A stretch of 64,000 nucleotides of DNA from an uncultured Verrucomicrobia subdivision 3 bacterium (lineage in GTDB: Bacteria > Verrucomicrobiota > Verrucomicrobiia > Limisphaerales > UBA11358). Below are positions 17,524-30,511 of this stretch, in pieces. Made by a program: the position numbers and the translations under genes. Location: the NCBI GenBank assembly GCA_903835255.1, contig CAILMI010000055.1:1-64000 (forward strand). The letters are read 5' to 3'. Numbering within the stretch: the first letter of the stretch is position 1; each line of letters begins with the position of its first letter. The notes beneath the pieces are model-generated. The model did no database searches and was not told the DNA's origin. It saw nothing but the letters and a program-made list of their open reading frames with translations.

Positions 17524-18228
17524 ATGAACCTATCCGATTTCCGCGAAGACTACCGGCAGGGCGCACTCGATAGCGCCGGACTGGACGCCAATCCCCTCGC
17601 GCAGTTCGAGTCGTGGTTCCGGCAGGCAACAGGCGAGACCGCGCAGAGCCGCTGGCGGAAAATCGGCATTGCCCTCTACAAGCTCTGGAGCGCTCTGGGG
17701 AACCACCGGCCGGCCGACATCAACGCGATGACACTGGCCACGGTCGACGCCTCCGGCAAGCCGTCCACGCGGACGGTGCTGCTGAAGGGGGTGGACGCCC
17801 GCGGCTTCCTTTTTTTCACGAACTACGACAGCCGCAAGGGTCGCGAACTGGCTGCCAATCCCAACGCCGCCCTCACGTTTTTCTGGCCGGACTTGGAGCG
17901 GCAGGTGTGTGTGGCTGGGACGGTCGCCAAACTGCCGGCGGCCGAATCCGAGACGTATTTCCGGAGCCGGCCGCGCGGAAGCCGCCTTGCGGCCTGGGCC
18001 TCCGAGCAAAGCCAGCCCGTTCCCGACCGCGCCGCTCTGGAAGCCCGATGGCGCGAACTGGAAACGACCTTCGCCGCGGATATTCCCCTGCCCCCCAACT
18101 GGGGTGGATTTGTCTTGAAGCCCGAGCGGATCGAATTCTGGCAGGGACGCCCGAGCCGGCTGCATGACCGGTTCAGCTACACCCTCGAGGCGGATGGATT
18201 CTGGAAAAGGGAACGTCTCTCGCCGTGA
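17524..18228 (+). CDS. pdxH: Pyridoxamine/pyridoxine 5'-phosphate oxidase
   Basis: A 234-residue FMN-dependent oxidase catalysing the last step of pyridoxal 5'-phosphate formation. Visible motifs are RTVLLKGVDARGFLFFTNYD and SRKGREL (FMN and substrate binding), FFWPDLERQVCVAG, SRPRGSRLAAWASEQSQPV, WGGFVLKPERIEFWQG and the C-terminal RLHDRFSY, which ends in the characteristic segment with W and R/L/P. Length and order match PdxH. The start is ATG one base after the preceding stop. Confidence 0.96.
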   Translation: MNLSDFREDYRQGALDSAGLDANPLAQFESWFRQATGETAQSRWRKIGIALYKLWSALGNHRPADINAMTLATVDASGKPSTRTVLLKGVDARGFLFFTNYDSRKGRELAANPNAALTFFWPDLERQVCVAGTVAKLPAAESETYFRSRPRGSRLAAWASEQSQPVPDRAALEARWRELETTFAADIPLPPNWGGFVLKPERIEFWQGRPSRLHDRFSYTLEADGFWKRERLSP

Positions 18229-18254
18229 CATCCCGCCCCGCTTCTGAAAGCCGG

Positions 18255-19121
18255 CTAGAATTTATAGGTGATGCCGCTGACGAGTTTGACGTCGTTTTTC
18301 TGGCGGCCGGCGGCGGGCATGTTGTTGAAGTTGTCGACCAGAAATGTTTTAAGGCTGAACGATTTTGAAATGGCGGATTCGACACCCACTTCGACGTTCA
18401 TGATGTAATTTTGGAACTGATTGACCTGCGGCAGGATTTCGACGCTTTCCCAGAGGCGGGCATTGATGCCGCCAAACTTTTGTTCCATGCGTTCGGCCAG
18501 ACGCAGGGATGCGTAGTTCTCATCCACCTCCCCCAGGCGCTGGTTCACAAAGCTGGAACCCAATTCTCCCGCCAGCGTGGTATTGGTGTTCTTGAAGAAA
18601 TAATAACCGGCACCGGGACCCATGGTCACCCGGTATTGCAGATCCGCCACCCCGTCGTGCAATGCCTCAATGCGGGCGTAGGCGTAGAACTTGTCGTCGA
18701 AGAGATGGTTGTACTGGCCGAAACCGTGGAGGCTGTCCACGTCCTTCACGGAATTGTTCACGCCATAGGCGCCGTCCGCCCCGAGCCCGATTTCATTTTC
18801 GGTTTTTTTCCGATGCGTCTGAGCCCCGCCGGTGACCAACAGCGTGGAACTGTTGCCGCCGGTCAGGGTGAGCCCTGCGGTCACACTGCTTTCCCACGGG
18901 TTCGGTTCGGAAGCGAGCAGCCCGCCCGCGGCCGAATTTGTCGCAGATCCAATGGAGGAAACCAGGTTCGTCACCGTCACCGTGTTGGTCACAGTGACCG
19001 TCACAATGTTGGTCAGAGTGACGACGGTCTGCCCGAATGCATCCGGGGATAAACCTAGCCCCAGACTCAGGGCGGCCCATAAAACCAAGGCGTTTCCCCT
19101 CATAAAAACAGCCCGAAACAT
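18255..19121 (-). CDS. DUF481 outer-membrane beta-barrel protein (YdiY-like)
   Basis: A 288-residue exported protein. After a signal peptide (LVLWAALSLGLGLSPDAFGQ) comes a Thr/Val/Asn stretch (TNIVTVTVTNTVTVTN) and then a DUF481 barrel: PWESSVTAGLTLTGGNSST, alternating hydrophobic strands such as FYAYARIEALHDGVADLQYR, GPGAGYYFF and a last strand VKLVSGITYKF ending in Phe, as outer-membrane porins do. DUF481 proteins include a salt-induced E. coli outer-membrane protein; function is otherwise unknown. The in-frame TTG at 19142 would overlap the gyrA stop. ATG 19121 is preferred, and ATG 19103 is also possible. It is probably read through from gyrA. Confidence 0.85.
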   Translation of the reverse strand: MFRAVFMRGNALVLWAALSLGLGLSPDAFGQTVVTLTNIVTVTVTNTVTVTNLVSSIGSATNSAAGGLLASEPNPWESSVTAGLTLTGGNSSTLLVTGGAQTHRKKTENEIGLGADGAYGVNNSVKDVDSLHGFGQYNHLFDDKFYAYARIEALHDGVADLQYRVTMGPGAGYYFFKNTNTTLAGELGSSFVNQRLGEVDENYASLRLAERMEQKFGGINARLWESVEILPQVNQFQNYIMNVEVGVESAISKSFSLKTFLVDNFNNMPAAGRQKNDVKLVSGITYKF

Positions 19122-19138
19122 CGCGTTAAGCGGAAAAA

Positions 19139-21814
19139 TCAAACCGCCGGATCGCCTTCCACCGGGGCTTCCCCGGCATCCTCGCCAATGACTTGGGCAA
19201 TGGCCTGCAGCTTGTCGCCCGCATCAAGGTTCACCAGTTTCACGCCCATCGTGTTGCGGCCGGCTTCCCGGATGCCCTGGACCGGAATGCGCACCATCTG
19301 CCCGCCGGTGGTGATGAGCATGATCTCGTCCGAGTCGCGCACGGTAAGCGCCCCTACGACACCGCCGGTCTTATCCCCGGTTTTCATGGTGATGATTCCC
19401 TTGCCCCCGCGCGACTGGACGCGGTACTCGTCAAAACCGGTGCGCTTGCCAATGCCGTTGATGCCCGCCACGAGCAGCGCGGCATCGGGAACAACGACGG
19501 TTGCGGCGACGAGGGCGTCCCCGGGCTCCAGATTGATGCCGCGCACGCCGCCGGCGGAACGTCCCATCGACCGCACATCCGCCTCGCTGAAGCGGATGCT
19601 CATCCCGTCCTTGGTGATCAGCACCACGTCGTCGCCGGGATCCTTCACCTCGCTGTTTTCGACGATGCTGCCGCGCGTCAGCTTCACCTCGATCAGGGCG
19701 TCGCCGGGCTCGATGCCGATGGCGATGATGCCGCCCTTTCGCACATTGGAGAATTCGTTGAGGGAGGTTTTCTTCACCGTGCCCTGCTGGGTGGCAAAGA
19801 ATAGTTCGCCCGACTGCGACCACGTCGCGTCCTCCTTGTTGGCGTCGGTCTTGGAAAGAATGCGGATCAGGGCGGCCACCTTTTCGTCGGCTTTCAATTC
19901 CAGAAGATTGGCAATGCTCCGGCCCTTGGCCGCCCGGCCCATGTCGGGAATCTCATGCACGCGCTCCACATAAACGCGGCCCGTGTTGGTGAAGAACATC
20001 AGATAATCATGCGTGCTCGCGGTGAACAAATGTTCGACAAAATCATTGTCATCGGGCGTCTCCCCCTCCTTGGTCGTCATGCCAATGACCCCCTTGCCGC
20101 CGCGCCGCTGGGCGCGATACTGGCTGACATTGGTGCGCTTGAGCAGTCCGTTGTGGGTGAGCGTGATGATGACGCCCTCATTGGCGATGAGATCTTCGAT
20201 GGCGATTTCGCCCTCGTCGGGGACGATTTCCGTCTTGCGCGGGGTGGCGTGTTTTTCCTTGATGGCCTGGAGCTCGGCTTTGATGATGGCCATCACCCGG
20301 GATTCCTTGGCCAGGATGTCGAGCAGGTCCTTGATGATCTCTATCAGCGCCTTGTATTCCTTGTCCACCTTGTCCATTTCCAAGCCCGTCAGCTGATACA
20401 GGCGCAGTTCCAGGACCGCATCCACCTGCCGCTCGGTCAGCGCGTAACGCCCCGCCTCCAGGCGCGCTTCGCTGCGGATCAAAATGCCCCATTGCTCCAC
20501 CTGCGCGCGCGACCATTCGAACGCGAGCAGCTTGACGCGCGCCTCCTCGCGATTCTTGCTGGAGCGGATGATGTGGATGAACTCGTCGAGGTTCGAGAGG
20601 GCCACGATGTAGCCTTCCAGCAACTCGGCCCGCTCTTCGGCCTTGCGCAGCTCAAACCGCGTGCGCCGCAAGACCACCTCGCGCCGATGCTCGATGTAGC
20701 ACTGGATGATTTCCTTCAGGTTGAGCGTCTTCGGGCGCCCATGATCAATTGCCAGCGCGTTGACACTGAAGGAGACCTCCAGCTGCGTGTGCTGAAATAA
20801 TTTGGCGATGACGACCTTGGGGTTGGCATCGCGCTTGAGCTCGATGACCAGCCGGCAATGCTCGTCGGACTCATTGCGCATCGCGGAGATTTCCGTGATG
20901 ATTTTTTCATTCACGAGGTTCGCGATCTGCTCCTCGAGCCCCGCGCGATTAACGTTGTAGGGGATCTCCGTGATGACGAGCTGCTCGCGGTTACCCTTCA
21001 TCTCCTCCAACCCGATCCGTCCGCGCAGCTTGAGGCTGCCCTTGCCGGTGGTAAAATAATTCTTGATGCCCTCAATGCCGCAGAGGAATCCGCCGGTCGG
21101 AAAATCCGCGCCCTTGATGAACTTCATCAGCTCGGGAATGGTGATCTCCGGACTGTCAATCTGCGCGCAGATGCCATCCACGACCTCCCCCAGGTTGTGA
21201 GGCGCCATATTGGTGGCCATGCCGACGGCGATGCCGGTGCCGCCATTGACGAGCAGGTTCGGAAACGCGGCGGGGAACACTTTCGGCTCAGTGAGGCGCT
21301 CGTCGTAATTCGGAACGAAGTCCACCGTGTCCTTCTCCATGTCCTGCATCAGGGCCGCGCCCAGATGCGTCAGGCGCGCCTCGGTATAACGCATCGCCGC
21401 CGGCGGATCATTTTCGACGGAACCGAAGTTGCCCTTGCCGTCCACGAGCTTCTCGCGCATCGCCCACGGCTGCGCCATGTGCACCAGCGTTGGGTAGATT
21501 ACCGCCTCGCCGTGCGGATGATAGTTGCCGGAGGTGTCGCCGCAGATCTTCGCACACTTGTAGGGCTTGCGTCCGGGAAACAGCGACAGCTCGTGCATCG
21601 CGTAAAGGATCCGGCGCTGCGAGGGCTTCAAGCCGTCCCGCACGTCGGGCAGCGCGCGCGATATAATCACCGACATCGAATAGTCGAGGAACGAGTTCTT
21701 GATCTCGTCGGCGACGTTGATCTTGGAAATCTTCTCGCCCTGCGTGTAGGCGCCGCCGCTGGGCTGCGGTTCCGGCGGAAGGGGAGAGGCTGTGGGTTCA
21801 GTTTCGTCTGGCAT
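19139..21814 (-). CDS. gyrA: DNA gyrase subunit A
   Basis: An 891-residue breakage-reunion subunit. The catalytic tyrosine is Tyr143 in AAMRYTEARL, with LPDVRDGLKPSQRRILYAM before it. The C-terminal beta-pinwheel contains a GyrA-box-like element, QRRGGKGVIGM, which is needed for wrapping and supercoiling and marks this as GyrA rather than ParC. The quinolone-determining helix reads NYHPHGEAVIYPTL, so the positions equal to E. coli Ser83 and Asp87 are Ala and Pro. It lies 31 bases downstream of gyrB in the same direction, as an operon. Confidence 0.96.
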   Translation of the reverse strand: MPDETEPTASPLPPEPQPSGGAYTQGEKISKINVADEIKNSFLDYSMSVIISRALPDVRDGLKPSQRRILYAMHELSLFPGRKPYKCAKICGDTSGNYHPHGEAVIYPTLVHMAQPWAMREKLVDGKGNFGSVENDPPAAMRYTEARLTHLGAALMQDMEKDTVDFVPNYDERLTEPKVFPAAFPNLLVNGGTGIAVGMATNMAPHNLGEVVDGICAQIDSPEITIPELMKFIKGADFPTGGFLCGIEGIKNYFTTGKGSLKLRGRIGLEEMKGNREQLVITEIPYNVNRAGLEEQIANLVNEKIITEISAMRNESDEHCRLVIELKRDANPKVVIAKLFQHTQLEVSFSVNALAIDHGRPKTLNLKEIIQCYIEHRREVVLRRTRFELRKAEERAELLEGYIVALSNLDEFIHIIRSSKNREEARVKLLAFEWSRAQVEQWGILIRSEARLEAGRYALTERQVDAVLELRLYQLTGLEMDKVDKEYKALIEIIKDLLDILAKESRVMAIIKAELQAIKEKHATPRKTEIVPDEGEIAIEDLIANEGVIITLTHNGLLKRTNVSQYRAQRRGGKGVIGMTTKEGETPDDNDFVEHLFTASTHDYLMFFTNTGRVYVERVHEIPDMGRAAKGRSIANLLELKADEKVAALIRILSKTDANKEDATWSQSGELFFATQQGTVKKTSLNEFSNVRKGGIIAIGIEPGDALIEVKLTRGSIVENSEVKDPGDDVVLITKDGMSIRFSEADVRSMGRSAGGVRGINLEPGDALVAATVVVPDAALLVAGINGIGKRTGFDEYRVQSRGGKGIITMKTGDKTGGVVGALTVRDSDEIMLITTGGQMVRIPVQGIREAGRNTMGVKLVNLDAGDKLQAIAQVIGEDAGEAPVEGDPAV

Positions 21815-21845
21815 GATGCGGATTCTTGAAAAAAATTAGGTGCGA

Positions 21846-24727
<2,882 letters not shown>

Positions 24728-27700
24728 ATGAGTAAAGACAAAATCAAGCCGCAGGCCCCCAAAACGCCGGCGGCCCGGACCCCGGACCTCAAACCAGCCC
24801 CTGCCAAAGTCCCCCCGCTGTTCCGCAAAATGGACTGGCTGGGGATGGCGGTTACTTTCGGCCTGGTATGGACGGCCTATCTGCTGACGCTGGCGCCGGA
24901 AGTGACATTGGAAGATTCCGGCGAACTGTGCACGGCCTCATTTTACGCGGGGATCCCGCATCCCCCGGGCTATCCGTTCTGGGCGATTTATTCGTGGCTG
25001 TGGACGGTGATTGTCCCCTTCGGCAACGTGGCCTGGCGCGTGGAGGTGGGCCAGTCTTTCGCCAGCGCGATGGCGTGCGGCTTGGTTTCCTTCATGGTCT
25101 CGCGCGGCAGCAGCATGCTCATCGAAGGGATCGAGGAGCTGAAAGGCATGAACCGCAAATGGGAGAACCTCATCTGCATCGTCACAGGCATCGTCGCAGG
25201 GCTGTTGCTGGGATTTGATGGTTTCATGTGGAAAGAGTCCGTGGTGGTAAACCGCATTTCCATTTTTGACGTTCCGTGGATTATGGTGGTGGCGCTCTGC
25301 CTCATGCGCTGGATCTATGCGCCGCACCAGCGGCGCTACCTTTACATCGGGATGTTTTTCTTTGGCGTGTGCGCCACCATTCACCAGACGATGCTGGTGG
25401 CGGCAATGGGCATTGAAGTTTGCATCGCCTTTGCCCTGCCCCGGCTGGGCCGCGATCTGCTTTTGGGCAACAGCATCGTTTATGTGACAGGGCTTCTGGC
25501 GTTGAGCTCCAAAAGCGTTCCCGCGCTGAGCGCCTTGAGCCCGATGTTTATCACCATTTTCCACATGGTGGGTCTGGGCTCGCTGGCGGGCTGCTTTTGG
25601 TTGAGCCTTAAGACCAAAAGTGTGGGCACCGAATGGAAATCGGTTTTATTCATGGGGCTGCTCTGGCTGCTCGGCGCTTCATTTTATTTTTTCGAGCCCC
25701 TCTCCGGCATGACCTGCCCACCGATGCAGTGGGGTTATCCGCGCACGGTGGAGGGATTTTTTCACGCCCTTTCCCGCGGCCAGTACGAAAAATCGAACCC
25801 CACGGATATTTTTAACGACCCGATGCGCTTCATCATGCAGCTGGGCCTGCTCGTGGATGGACTCGCGCAATCCTTCAGCTGGGTCTGCCTCTTCATCGCG
25901 CTGCTGCCGCTCTTCTTCCTGTTCAAAATGAAAAACCGGGAGCGTTCCTGGATTATCGGACTCGTTTCCATCTATCTCTGCATCGGCGTGCTGTTGACGA
26001 TCATCATGAACACCTCGCCCGACCGGCAACAGGCGGAGTTGTGCCGGGTGTTTTTCACCGCTTCCCACGCGATAGTCGCCATCCTTCTGGGTTACGGACT
26101 GGCTTTGTTATCGGCCTACATGGCCACCCATTACCAGAGTTTTCGACGCTGGGGGTTCCTGGGGGGCGGCATCGCTCTGATACTGGCCATGGATGGCCTC
26201 GTGGATGCGGCAGGCAAGCTGTACTTCGGCCCCGCCGGAAAAATCCACCTCAGCGAACTGCCCCACTGGGTGGCGCAAGCCTTTGCCAAGGACCAATACG
26301 GCCTGCCCATTTTCGCCAACCTCATTCTGGTGGCGATCTCCGTTATCTTCCTTCTGTCGCTTCTGATCTACCGACGGCGCGGTCCGGTCCTGATCCTGCT
26401 CCTGATTTTTCTGGCCATGCCGGTCTGGTCAGGTCTCTCCCACTGGTACAAAAGCGAGCAGCGCAACCACTGGTTCGGCTACTGGTTCGGCCACGACATG
26501 TTCACGCCCCCCTTCGAGGGACCGGACGGCCAGTTCAGCTACGACCCCAAGCTGCGGGCCGAAGCCCTGAAAGGCCCCAAAGGCAACCTCGTTTATCCCG
26601 AAATGACGCGCGACGCGATCGTCTTCGGCGGCACCGATCCGGGCCGTTTCTGTCCGACTTACATGATTTTCTGCGAAAGCTTCATCCCGCACAGCTGCCA
26701 GCCTAAGCAGGACCAGAATTTCGACCGCCGCGATTGTTATCTGATCACCCAGAACGCCCTCGCGGACGGCACCTATCTGGATTATCTGCGTTCCCAATAC
26801 TTCCGCAGCCAGCAGCAGGACCCGCCCTTCTTCCGGGAATTCGTGAAACTGCTGGGTGAAAAAAATCCCCTGGTCCGCAGCCTATCCAGCCTCGCCTACA
26901 CGGTGCTGGATGTGCCGTTCACCAAGCTGGGCGCCAAGGTGGAAGCCCGGCGCCGGGCAGAGGGGGTCTATCCGCCCAAGGAAATCTACATCCCGTCCCC
27001 TCAGGATTCGCAGGAATGCTTCCAGCAGTACACAGAGGATGTCGCCCGCCGCCAGGCCCAGGGCCAGCTGCGTCCGGGTGAAAACGTCAACGTGGAGGGA
27101 GGCCGCGTGCAGGTATCCGGACAGGTGGCGGTGATGATGATCAACGGCCTGCTGTGCAAGGTCATTTTTGACCGCAACCCGACCAACGAATTTTTTATCG
27201 AGGAAAGCTTCCCGCTCGAATGGATGTATCCGTACCAGACCCCGTTTGGCGTCATCATGAAAATCAACCGCGAGCCGCTGACATCGCTGCCCCCGGAAGT
27301 TTTCAAGCGCGATCACGAGTTCTGGAGCAAGTATTCCGAGCGGCTCATCGGCAACTGGATCACCTACGATACCAAGCCGCAGGAAATCGCCGACTTCTCC
27401 CAGAAGCTGTATGTCGGGAACAACTACGCCGGGTTCAAGGGCGACCGAAAATTCATCCGGGATGATGGCGGCCAAAAGGCCTTTTCCAAACTGCGCAGCT
27501 CCATTGCCGGCATCTACGCGTGGCGTCTCGGCCAGTATTGCCCTCCGGAATACCGCCCTAAAAACGAGGCGGAAACGCAGGCCCTAATCCGGGAGGCAGA
27601 CTTCGCCTTTAAGCAGGCCTTTGCCTTCTGCCCTTACAGCCCGGAGGCGGTCTATCGCTACGTCAACTTCCTCCTCCAGTTCAATCGATTGGAAGACGCG

Positions 27701-28300
27701 CTCATTGTTGCTCAGACGTGCATCCAGCTGGATCCCTACAATGACCAGATTAAAAACCTCATCAACCAGCTCCAGGAGTTCAAAAAACAATCCGCCTCGC
27801 GCAGCCAACTCCAGGAACAACTCCAAAAGATGCAGGGGGAAGCCGCCGCCCACCCCGCCAATTTCCAGAACATCCTGGCCCTGGGCAGCCTTTATACCCA
27901 GATGCAGGAGACCAACCGCAGCGCCGAGCTGTTCCTTCAGGCCGCCCAGCAGATCGACACGGCGCTCGCCGATCCCAAGGTGGCAACGGCCTCGGTCACC
28001 GCCATGGCTCAGATCTGCGCCACGATCGGCGATTATCCCAAACTTGAAACCGTGCTGCAAAAACTGGTCGCCCTCGAGCCCGGCCAGCCTGAACCCCGCT
28101 ACGATCTGGCCGCGCTCCAGGCTATTACCGGCAAAAATGACCTCGCCCTGCAAAACCTCCGGGGTGCCATCACCATGAGTTCCCAGCGGCTTGTGACCAA
28201 TGCCGCCGCGCGCAACCTGATCAGCGAAGCCCGCAGCGACCCGCGCTTCAACCCCATCCGCGCTCTTCCAGAATTCTTATCACTCATCCCCGCTTCCTGA
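24728..28300 (+). CDS. DUF2723 (TMEM260-like) membrane protein with C-terminal TPR domain
   Basis: A 1,190-residue protein. The N-terminus is a cytosolic Pro/Lys-rich tail, then a DUF2723 multi-spanning domain beginning MAVTFGLVWTAYLLTLAPEV and followed by LEDSGELCTASFYAGIPHPP. That pattern resembles GT-C protein O-mannosyltransferases and human TMEM260. About twelve hydrophobic segments run to about residue 570. A large soluble section (about 580-940) follows, containing WFGYWFGHDMF. The C-terminal about 240 residues are TPR-like (FAFCPYSPEAVYRYVNFLLQ and three to four further repeats). The likely role is glycosylation of exported proteins or surface polymers, based on family analogy. Confidence 0.88.
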   Translation: MSKDKIKPQAPKTPAARTPDLKPAPAKVPPLFRKMDWLGMAVTFGLVWTAYLLTLAPEVTLEDSGELCTASFYAGIPHPPGYPFWAIYSWLWTVIVPFGNVAWRVEVGQSFASAMACGLVSFMVSRGSSMLIEGIEELKGMNRKWENLICIVTGIVAGLLLGFDGFMWKESVVVNRISIFDVPWIMVVALCLMRWIYAPHQRRYLYIGMFFFGVCATIHQTMLVAAMGIEVCIAFALPRLGRDLLLGNSIVYVTGLLALSSKSVPALSALSPMFITIFHMVGLGSLAGCFWLSLKTKSVGTEWKSVLFMGLLWLLGASFYFFEPLSGMTCPPMQWGYPRTVEGFFHALSRGQYEKSNPTDIFNDPMRFIMQLGLLVDGLAQSFSWVCLFIALLPLFFLFKMKNRERSWIIGLVSIYLCIGVLLTIIMNTSPDRQQAELCRVFFTASHAIVAILLGYGLALLSAYMATHYQSFRRWGFLGGGIALILAMDGLVDAAGKLYFGPAGKIHLSELPHWVAQAFAKDQYGLPIFANLILVAISVIFLLSLLIYRRRGPVLILLLIFLAMPVWSGLSHWYKSEQRNHWFGYWFGHDMFTPPFEGPDGQFSYDPKLRAEALKGPKGNLVYPEMTRDAIVFGGTDPGRFCPTYMIFCESFIPHSCQPKQDQNFDRRDCYLITQNALADGTYLDYLRSQYFRSQQQDPPFFREFVKLLGEKNPLVRSLSSLAYTVLDVPFTKLGAKVEARRRAEGVYPPKEIYIPSPQDSQECFQQYTEDVARRQAQGQLRPGENVNVEGGRVQVSGQVAVMMINGLLCKVIFDRNPTNEFFIEESFPLEWMYPYQTPFGVIMKINREPLTSLPPEVFKRDHEFWSKYSERLIGNWITYDTKPQEIADFSQKLYVGNNYAGFKGDRKFIRDDGGQKAFSKLRSSIAGIYAWRLGQYCPPEYRPKNEAETQALIREADFAFKQAFAFCPYSPEAVYRYVNFLLQFNRLEDALIVAQTCIQLDPYNDQIKNLINQLQEFKKQSASRSQLQEQLQKMQGEAAAHPANFQNILALGSLYTQMQETNRSAELFLQAAQQIDTALADPKVATASVTAMAQICATIGDYPKLETVLQKLVALEPGQPEPRYDLAALQAITGKNDLALQNLRGAITMSSQRLVTNAAARNLISEARSDPRFNPIRALPEFLSLIPAS

Positions 28301-28397
28301 AACCGACGCGAACGCGCCGCCTCATCCCAGTTGCCAATCCTGACGGATGGTTTAGACTGCCGTCTCAATGGGTGCTTTGACCCTCTGAAACATTTCC

Positions 28398-28955
28398 ATG
28401 AAGAACAAGAACGAACCTATTTCCAACACGACGGACGGCGCCCCCGCAGAACTGACGCCGGAGCAGCAGACCGAGATCCAAGCCAAGGCGGCCAAGGCCG
28501 ACGAGCATTGGGACCGGTTGCTGCGGGTGACGGCGGACTTTGAGAATTTCAAGAAACGCGCTGCCCGTGAACGGACGGAAGCCATTCAGTTTGCCAACGC
28601 CTCCCTGTTTCAAAAACTACTGCCCATTCTGGATAGTTTTGAGATGGCGCAGGTTGCCACCCAGACCGCTCAGGCGCCACAGGGCGGCATCGCCTCCCTG
28701 CAGGCAGGCATCACCATGATCCAGCAGCAGATCAAGGGCATTTTGGCCGAATCCGGCCTGGAAGAAGTGGATGCCAGCGGAAAACCTTTTGACCCCAACT
28801 TTCACGAGGCCATCTCGCAACAGGAAAGCGACAGCGTGCCGGAAGGCAACGTGCTGCAGCAGGTCCGGAAGGGTTACAAGCTGCGCGAGCGGCTACTCCG
28901 CCCGGCCGGCGTGATTGTGGCAAAAAAGCCGGCCGCGGAATCTGCTGCGGCCTGA
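28398..28955 (+). CDS. grpE: GrpE nucleotide-exchange factor
   Basis: A 185-residue cytoplasmic co-chaperone that drives ADP release from DnaK. The N-terminal helix (ELTPEQQTEIQAKAAKADEH) leads to LLRVTADFENFKKRAARER, the conserved GrpE coiled coil. The C-terminal beta-domain contains VDASGKPFDPNFHEAISQQE and VRKGYKLRERLLRPAGVIVA. Length and signature order are normal. dnaK and dnaJ are not adjacent in this window; the upstream DUF2723 gene ends about 100 bases before. Confidence 0.96.
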   Translation: MKNKNEPISNTTDGAPAELTPEQQTEIQAKAAKADEHWDRLLRVTADFENFKKRAARERTEAIQFANASLFQKLLPILDSFEMAQVATQTAQAPQGGIASLQAGITMIQQQIKGILAESGLEEVDASGKPFDPNFHEAISQQESDSVPEGNVLQQVRKGYKLRERLLRPAGVIVAKKPAAESAAA

Positions 28956-29001
28956 CCGCCCCAGCCGGAACACACCCAAGGCTCCTGATCCTGGCCGCCC
29001 G

Positions 29002-30405
29002 TCAAACGGTTCTCCACGGGGCCCGGTATTCCCGCGTCATCAGCCGACTCGCCTCCGTATCATCCAAAATCATTTCACTGGCAGTGTCCCAGCGGATTTT
29101 CCTGCCCGTCAGCAGGGAGATCAGCCCCAGATGACCGGGGATGGCCGAGTGATGTGCCGTCTCCACCGGCGCCAGGGTGGGCTGCCGGGATTTGACACAA
29201 TCCAGAAAATTTCGCCAGTGACCGGGGGATTTGTATAATTTGGTCGTGCGCAGCGCTTCGGGCAGGGACTTGCCTTTTTTCCAAGCGGGATTAGAAGCGT
29301 CAAATCCGCCGGGGTTGGCTTTATCAACCTCGCTACGGTTCACCAATACCCATCCATCAGTCCCAATCCATTTGGTGCCGCCCTGGATGTCGTCGTGTCC
29401 GCCCGCGATGATCATGGTGATGTCCTGCGGGTACTTCAGTTCAATCCGGTATCGGGTGCAGGTATTCCAGAGGGCGTTGGGCGCGGGGAATTCCCCATGG
29501 CCCTCGATCTCTGAAGGTCCGGAATGGTCAAAGCCCAGCCCCCAATGGGCGATGTCCACATGATGGCCAACCCAATCGAGCAGCTGTCCGCCGCCCGTGT
29601 TGTAATTCCAGCGCCAGTTCATGAACACGCGCTGCCGGATGTAGGGCTCCATCTGGGACGGCCCAATCCAGGTGTTGTAATCCAGCTCGGCGGGCGGCGC
29701 GGTGACGGCGAGGTCCCATTCGGGCGTGCCCGGCACCACCTTGGAAAGATCGTCAATTTTTCCAGGCAACTCAGCCAGCTTCGCAATTAACTCCGGCGCG
29801 GTGTGAGCAAAATCCTTATGCCCCGAAGGCAGACCCACTTCGACGCGGGTGACCTTCCCGATGAGGCCGCTGCGGACAATCTCCGCCGCTTTGCGGAACT
29901 GAGCCTGCGACCGCTGCCAGGAGCCGGTCTGCCAAATAATCTTGTTTTTCTGGACGGCACGGACAATGGATTGCTGTTCCGCAATGGTTTTAGCGAGCGG
30001 CTTTTCACCGTAAATATCCAGCCCTCTCCGGGCCGCCTCCGTGGCCACCAGCTCATGCCAGTGATCCGGCACCGCTAGCATCACCGCATCCAAATCCTCG
30101 CGCGCCATCATTTCCCGATAATCGTGATAGGCCGCGCAGTCCTTGTTATCGTAATGCTGATTGATGGTGTCCACCGCCTTCTGCAGATTGACCTGGTTCA
30201 AGTCGCAGGCAGCAATAACCTGGCAGTCCTTCTCCGCAAGAAACGAACGGGTGTTATGAGGCCCCTGCATCCCCCAGCCGACGATGCCCAGATTAATGCG
30301 ATTGGAGGGACGAGGCCTCCGGCCGGTTCCGGTGGCGCAGCCCGGCAAAATCAGCGGCAAAACAAGAGCAGCCCCGGTGGTGGTCAGAAAATGACGGCGA
30401 TTCAT
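29002..30405 (-). CDS. Tat-exported Gfo/Idh/MocA family oxidoreductase (1 of 3)
   Basis: A 467-residue NAD(P)-binding oxidoreductase. The Tat signal MNRRHFLTTTGAALVLPLI is followed by LPGCATG, a lipobox-like LPGC. The Rossmann part includes INLGIVGWGMQGPHNTRSFL and VMLAVPDHWHELVATEAARR, then the family EKPLA motif in IYGEKPLAKTIAEQ. The C-terminal GFO_IDH_MocA domain has DYNTWIGPSQMEPY and LLDWVGHHVDIAHWGLGFD. Such exported members are abundant in Verrucomicrobia and Planctomycetes and are thought to process sugars or glycosides outside the cytoplasm; the substrate here is unknown. Convergent with grpE. Confidence 0.93.
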   Translation of the reverse strand: MNRRHFLTTTGAALVLPLILPGCATGTGRRPRPSNRINLGIVGWGMQGPHNTRSFLAEKDCQVIAACDLNQVNLQKAVDTINQHYDNKDCAAYHDYREMMAREDLDAVMLAVPDHWHELVATEAARRGLDIYGEKPLAKTIAEQQSIVRAVQKNKIIWQTGSWQRSQAQFRKAAEIVRSGLIGKVTRVEVGLPSGHKDFAHTAPELIAKLAELPGKIDDLSKVVPGTPEWDLAVTAPPAELDYNTWIGPSQMEPYIRQRVFMNWRWNYNTGGGQLLDWVGHHVDIAHWGLGFDHSGPSEIEGHGEFPAPNALWNTCTRYRIELKYPQDITMIIAGGHDDIQGGTKWIGTDGWVLVNRSEVDKANPGGFDASNPAWKKGKSLPEALRTTKLYKSPGHWRNFLDCVKSRQPTLAPVETAHHSAIPGHLGLISLLTGRKIRWDTASEMILDDTEASRLMTREYRAPWRTV

Positions 30406-30511
30406 TTGACTTGAGTGTTTTTTAAAGATGCGGTGCGCGCACTGTTATAGACGGTGCCGAAGAATTATTCACCAAAAGATTTAAAATTTCCGCTGAAGCA
30501 TCCCCGCCGGC

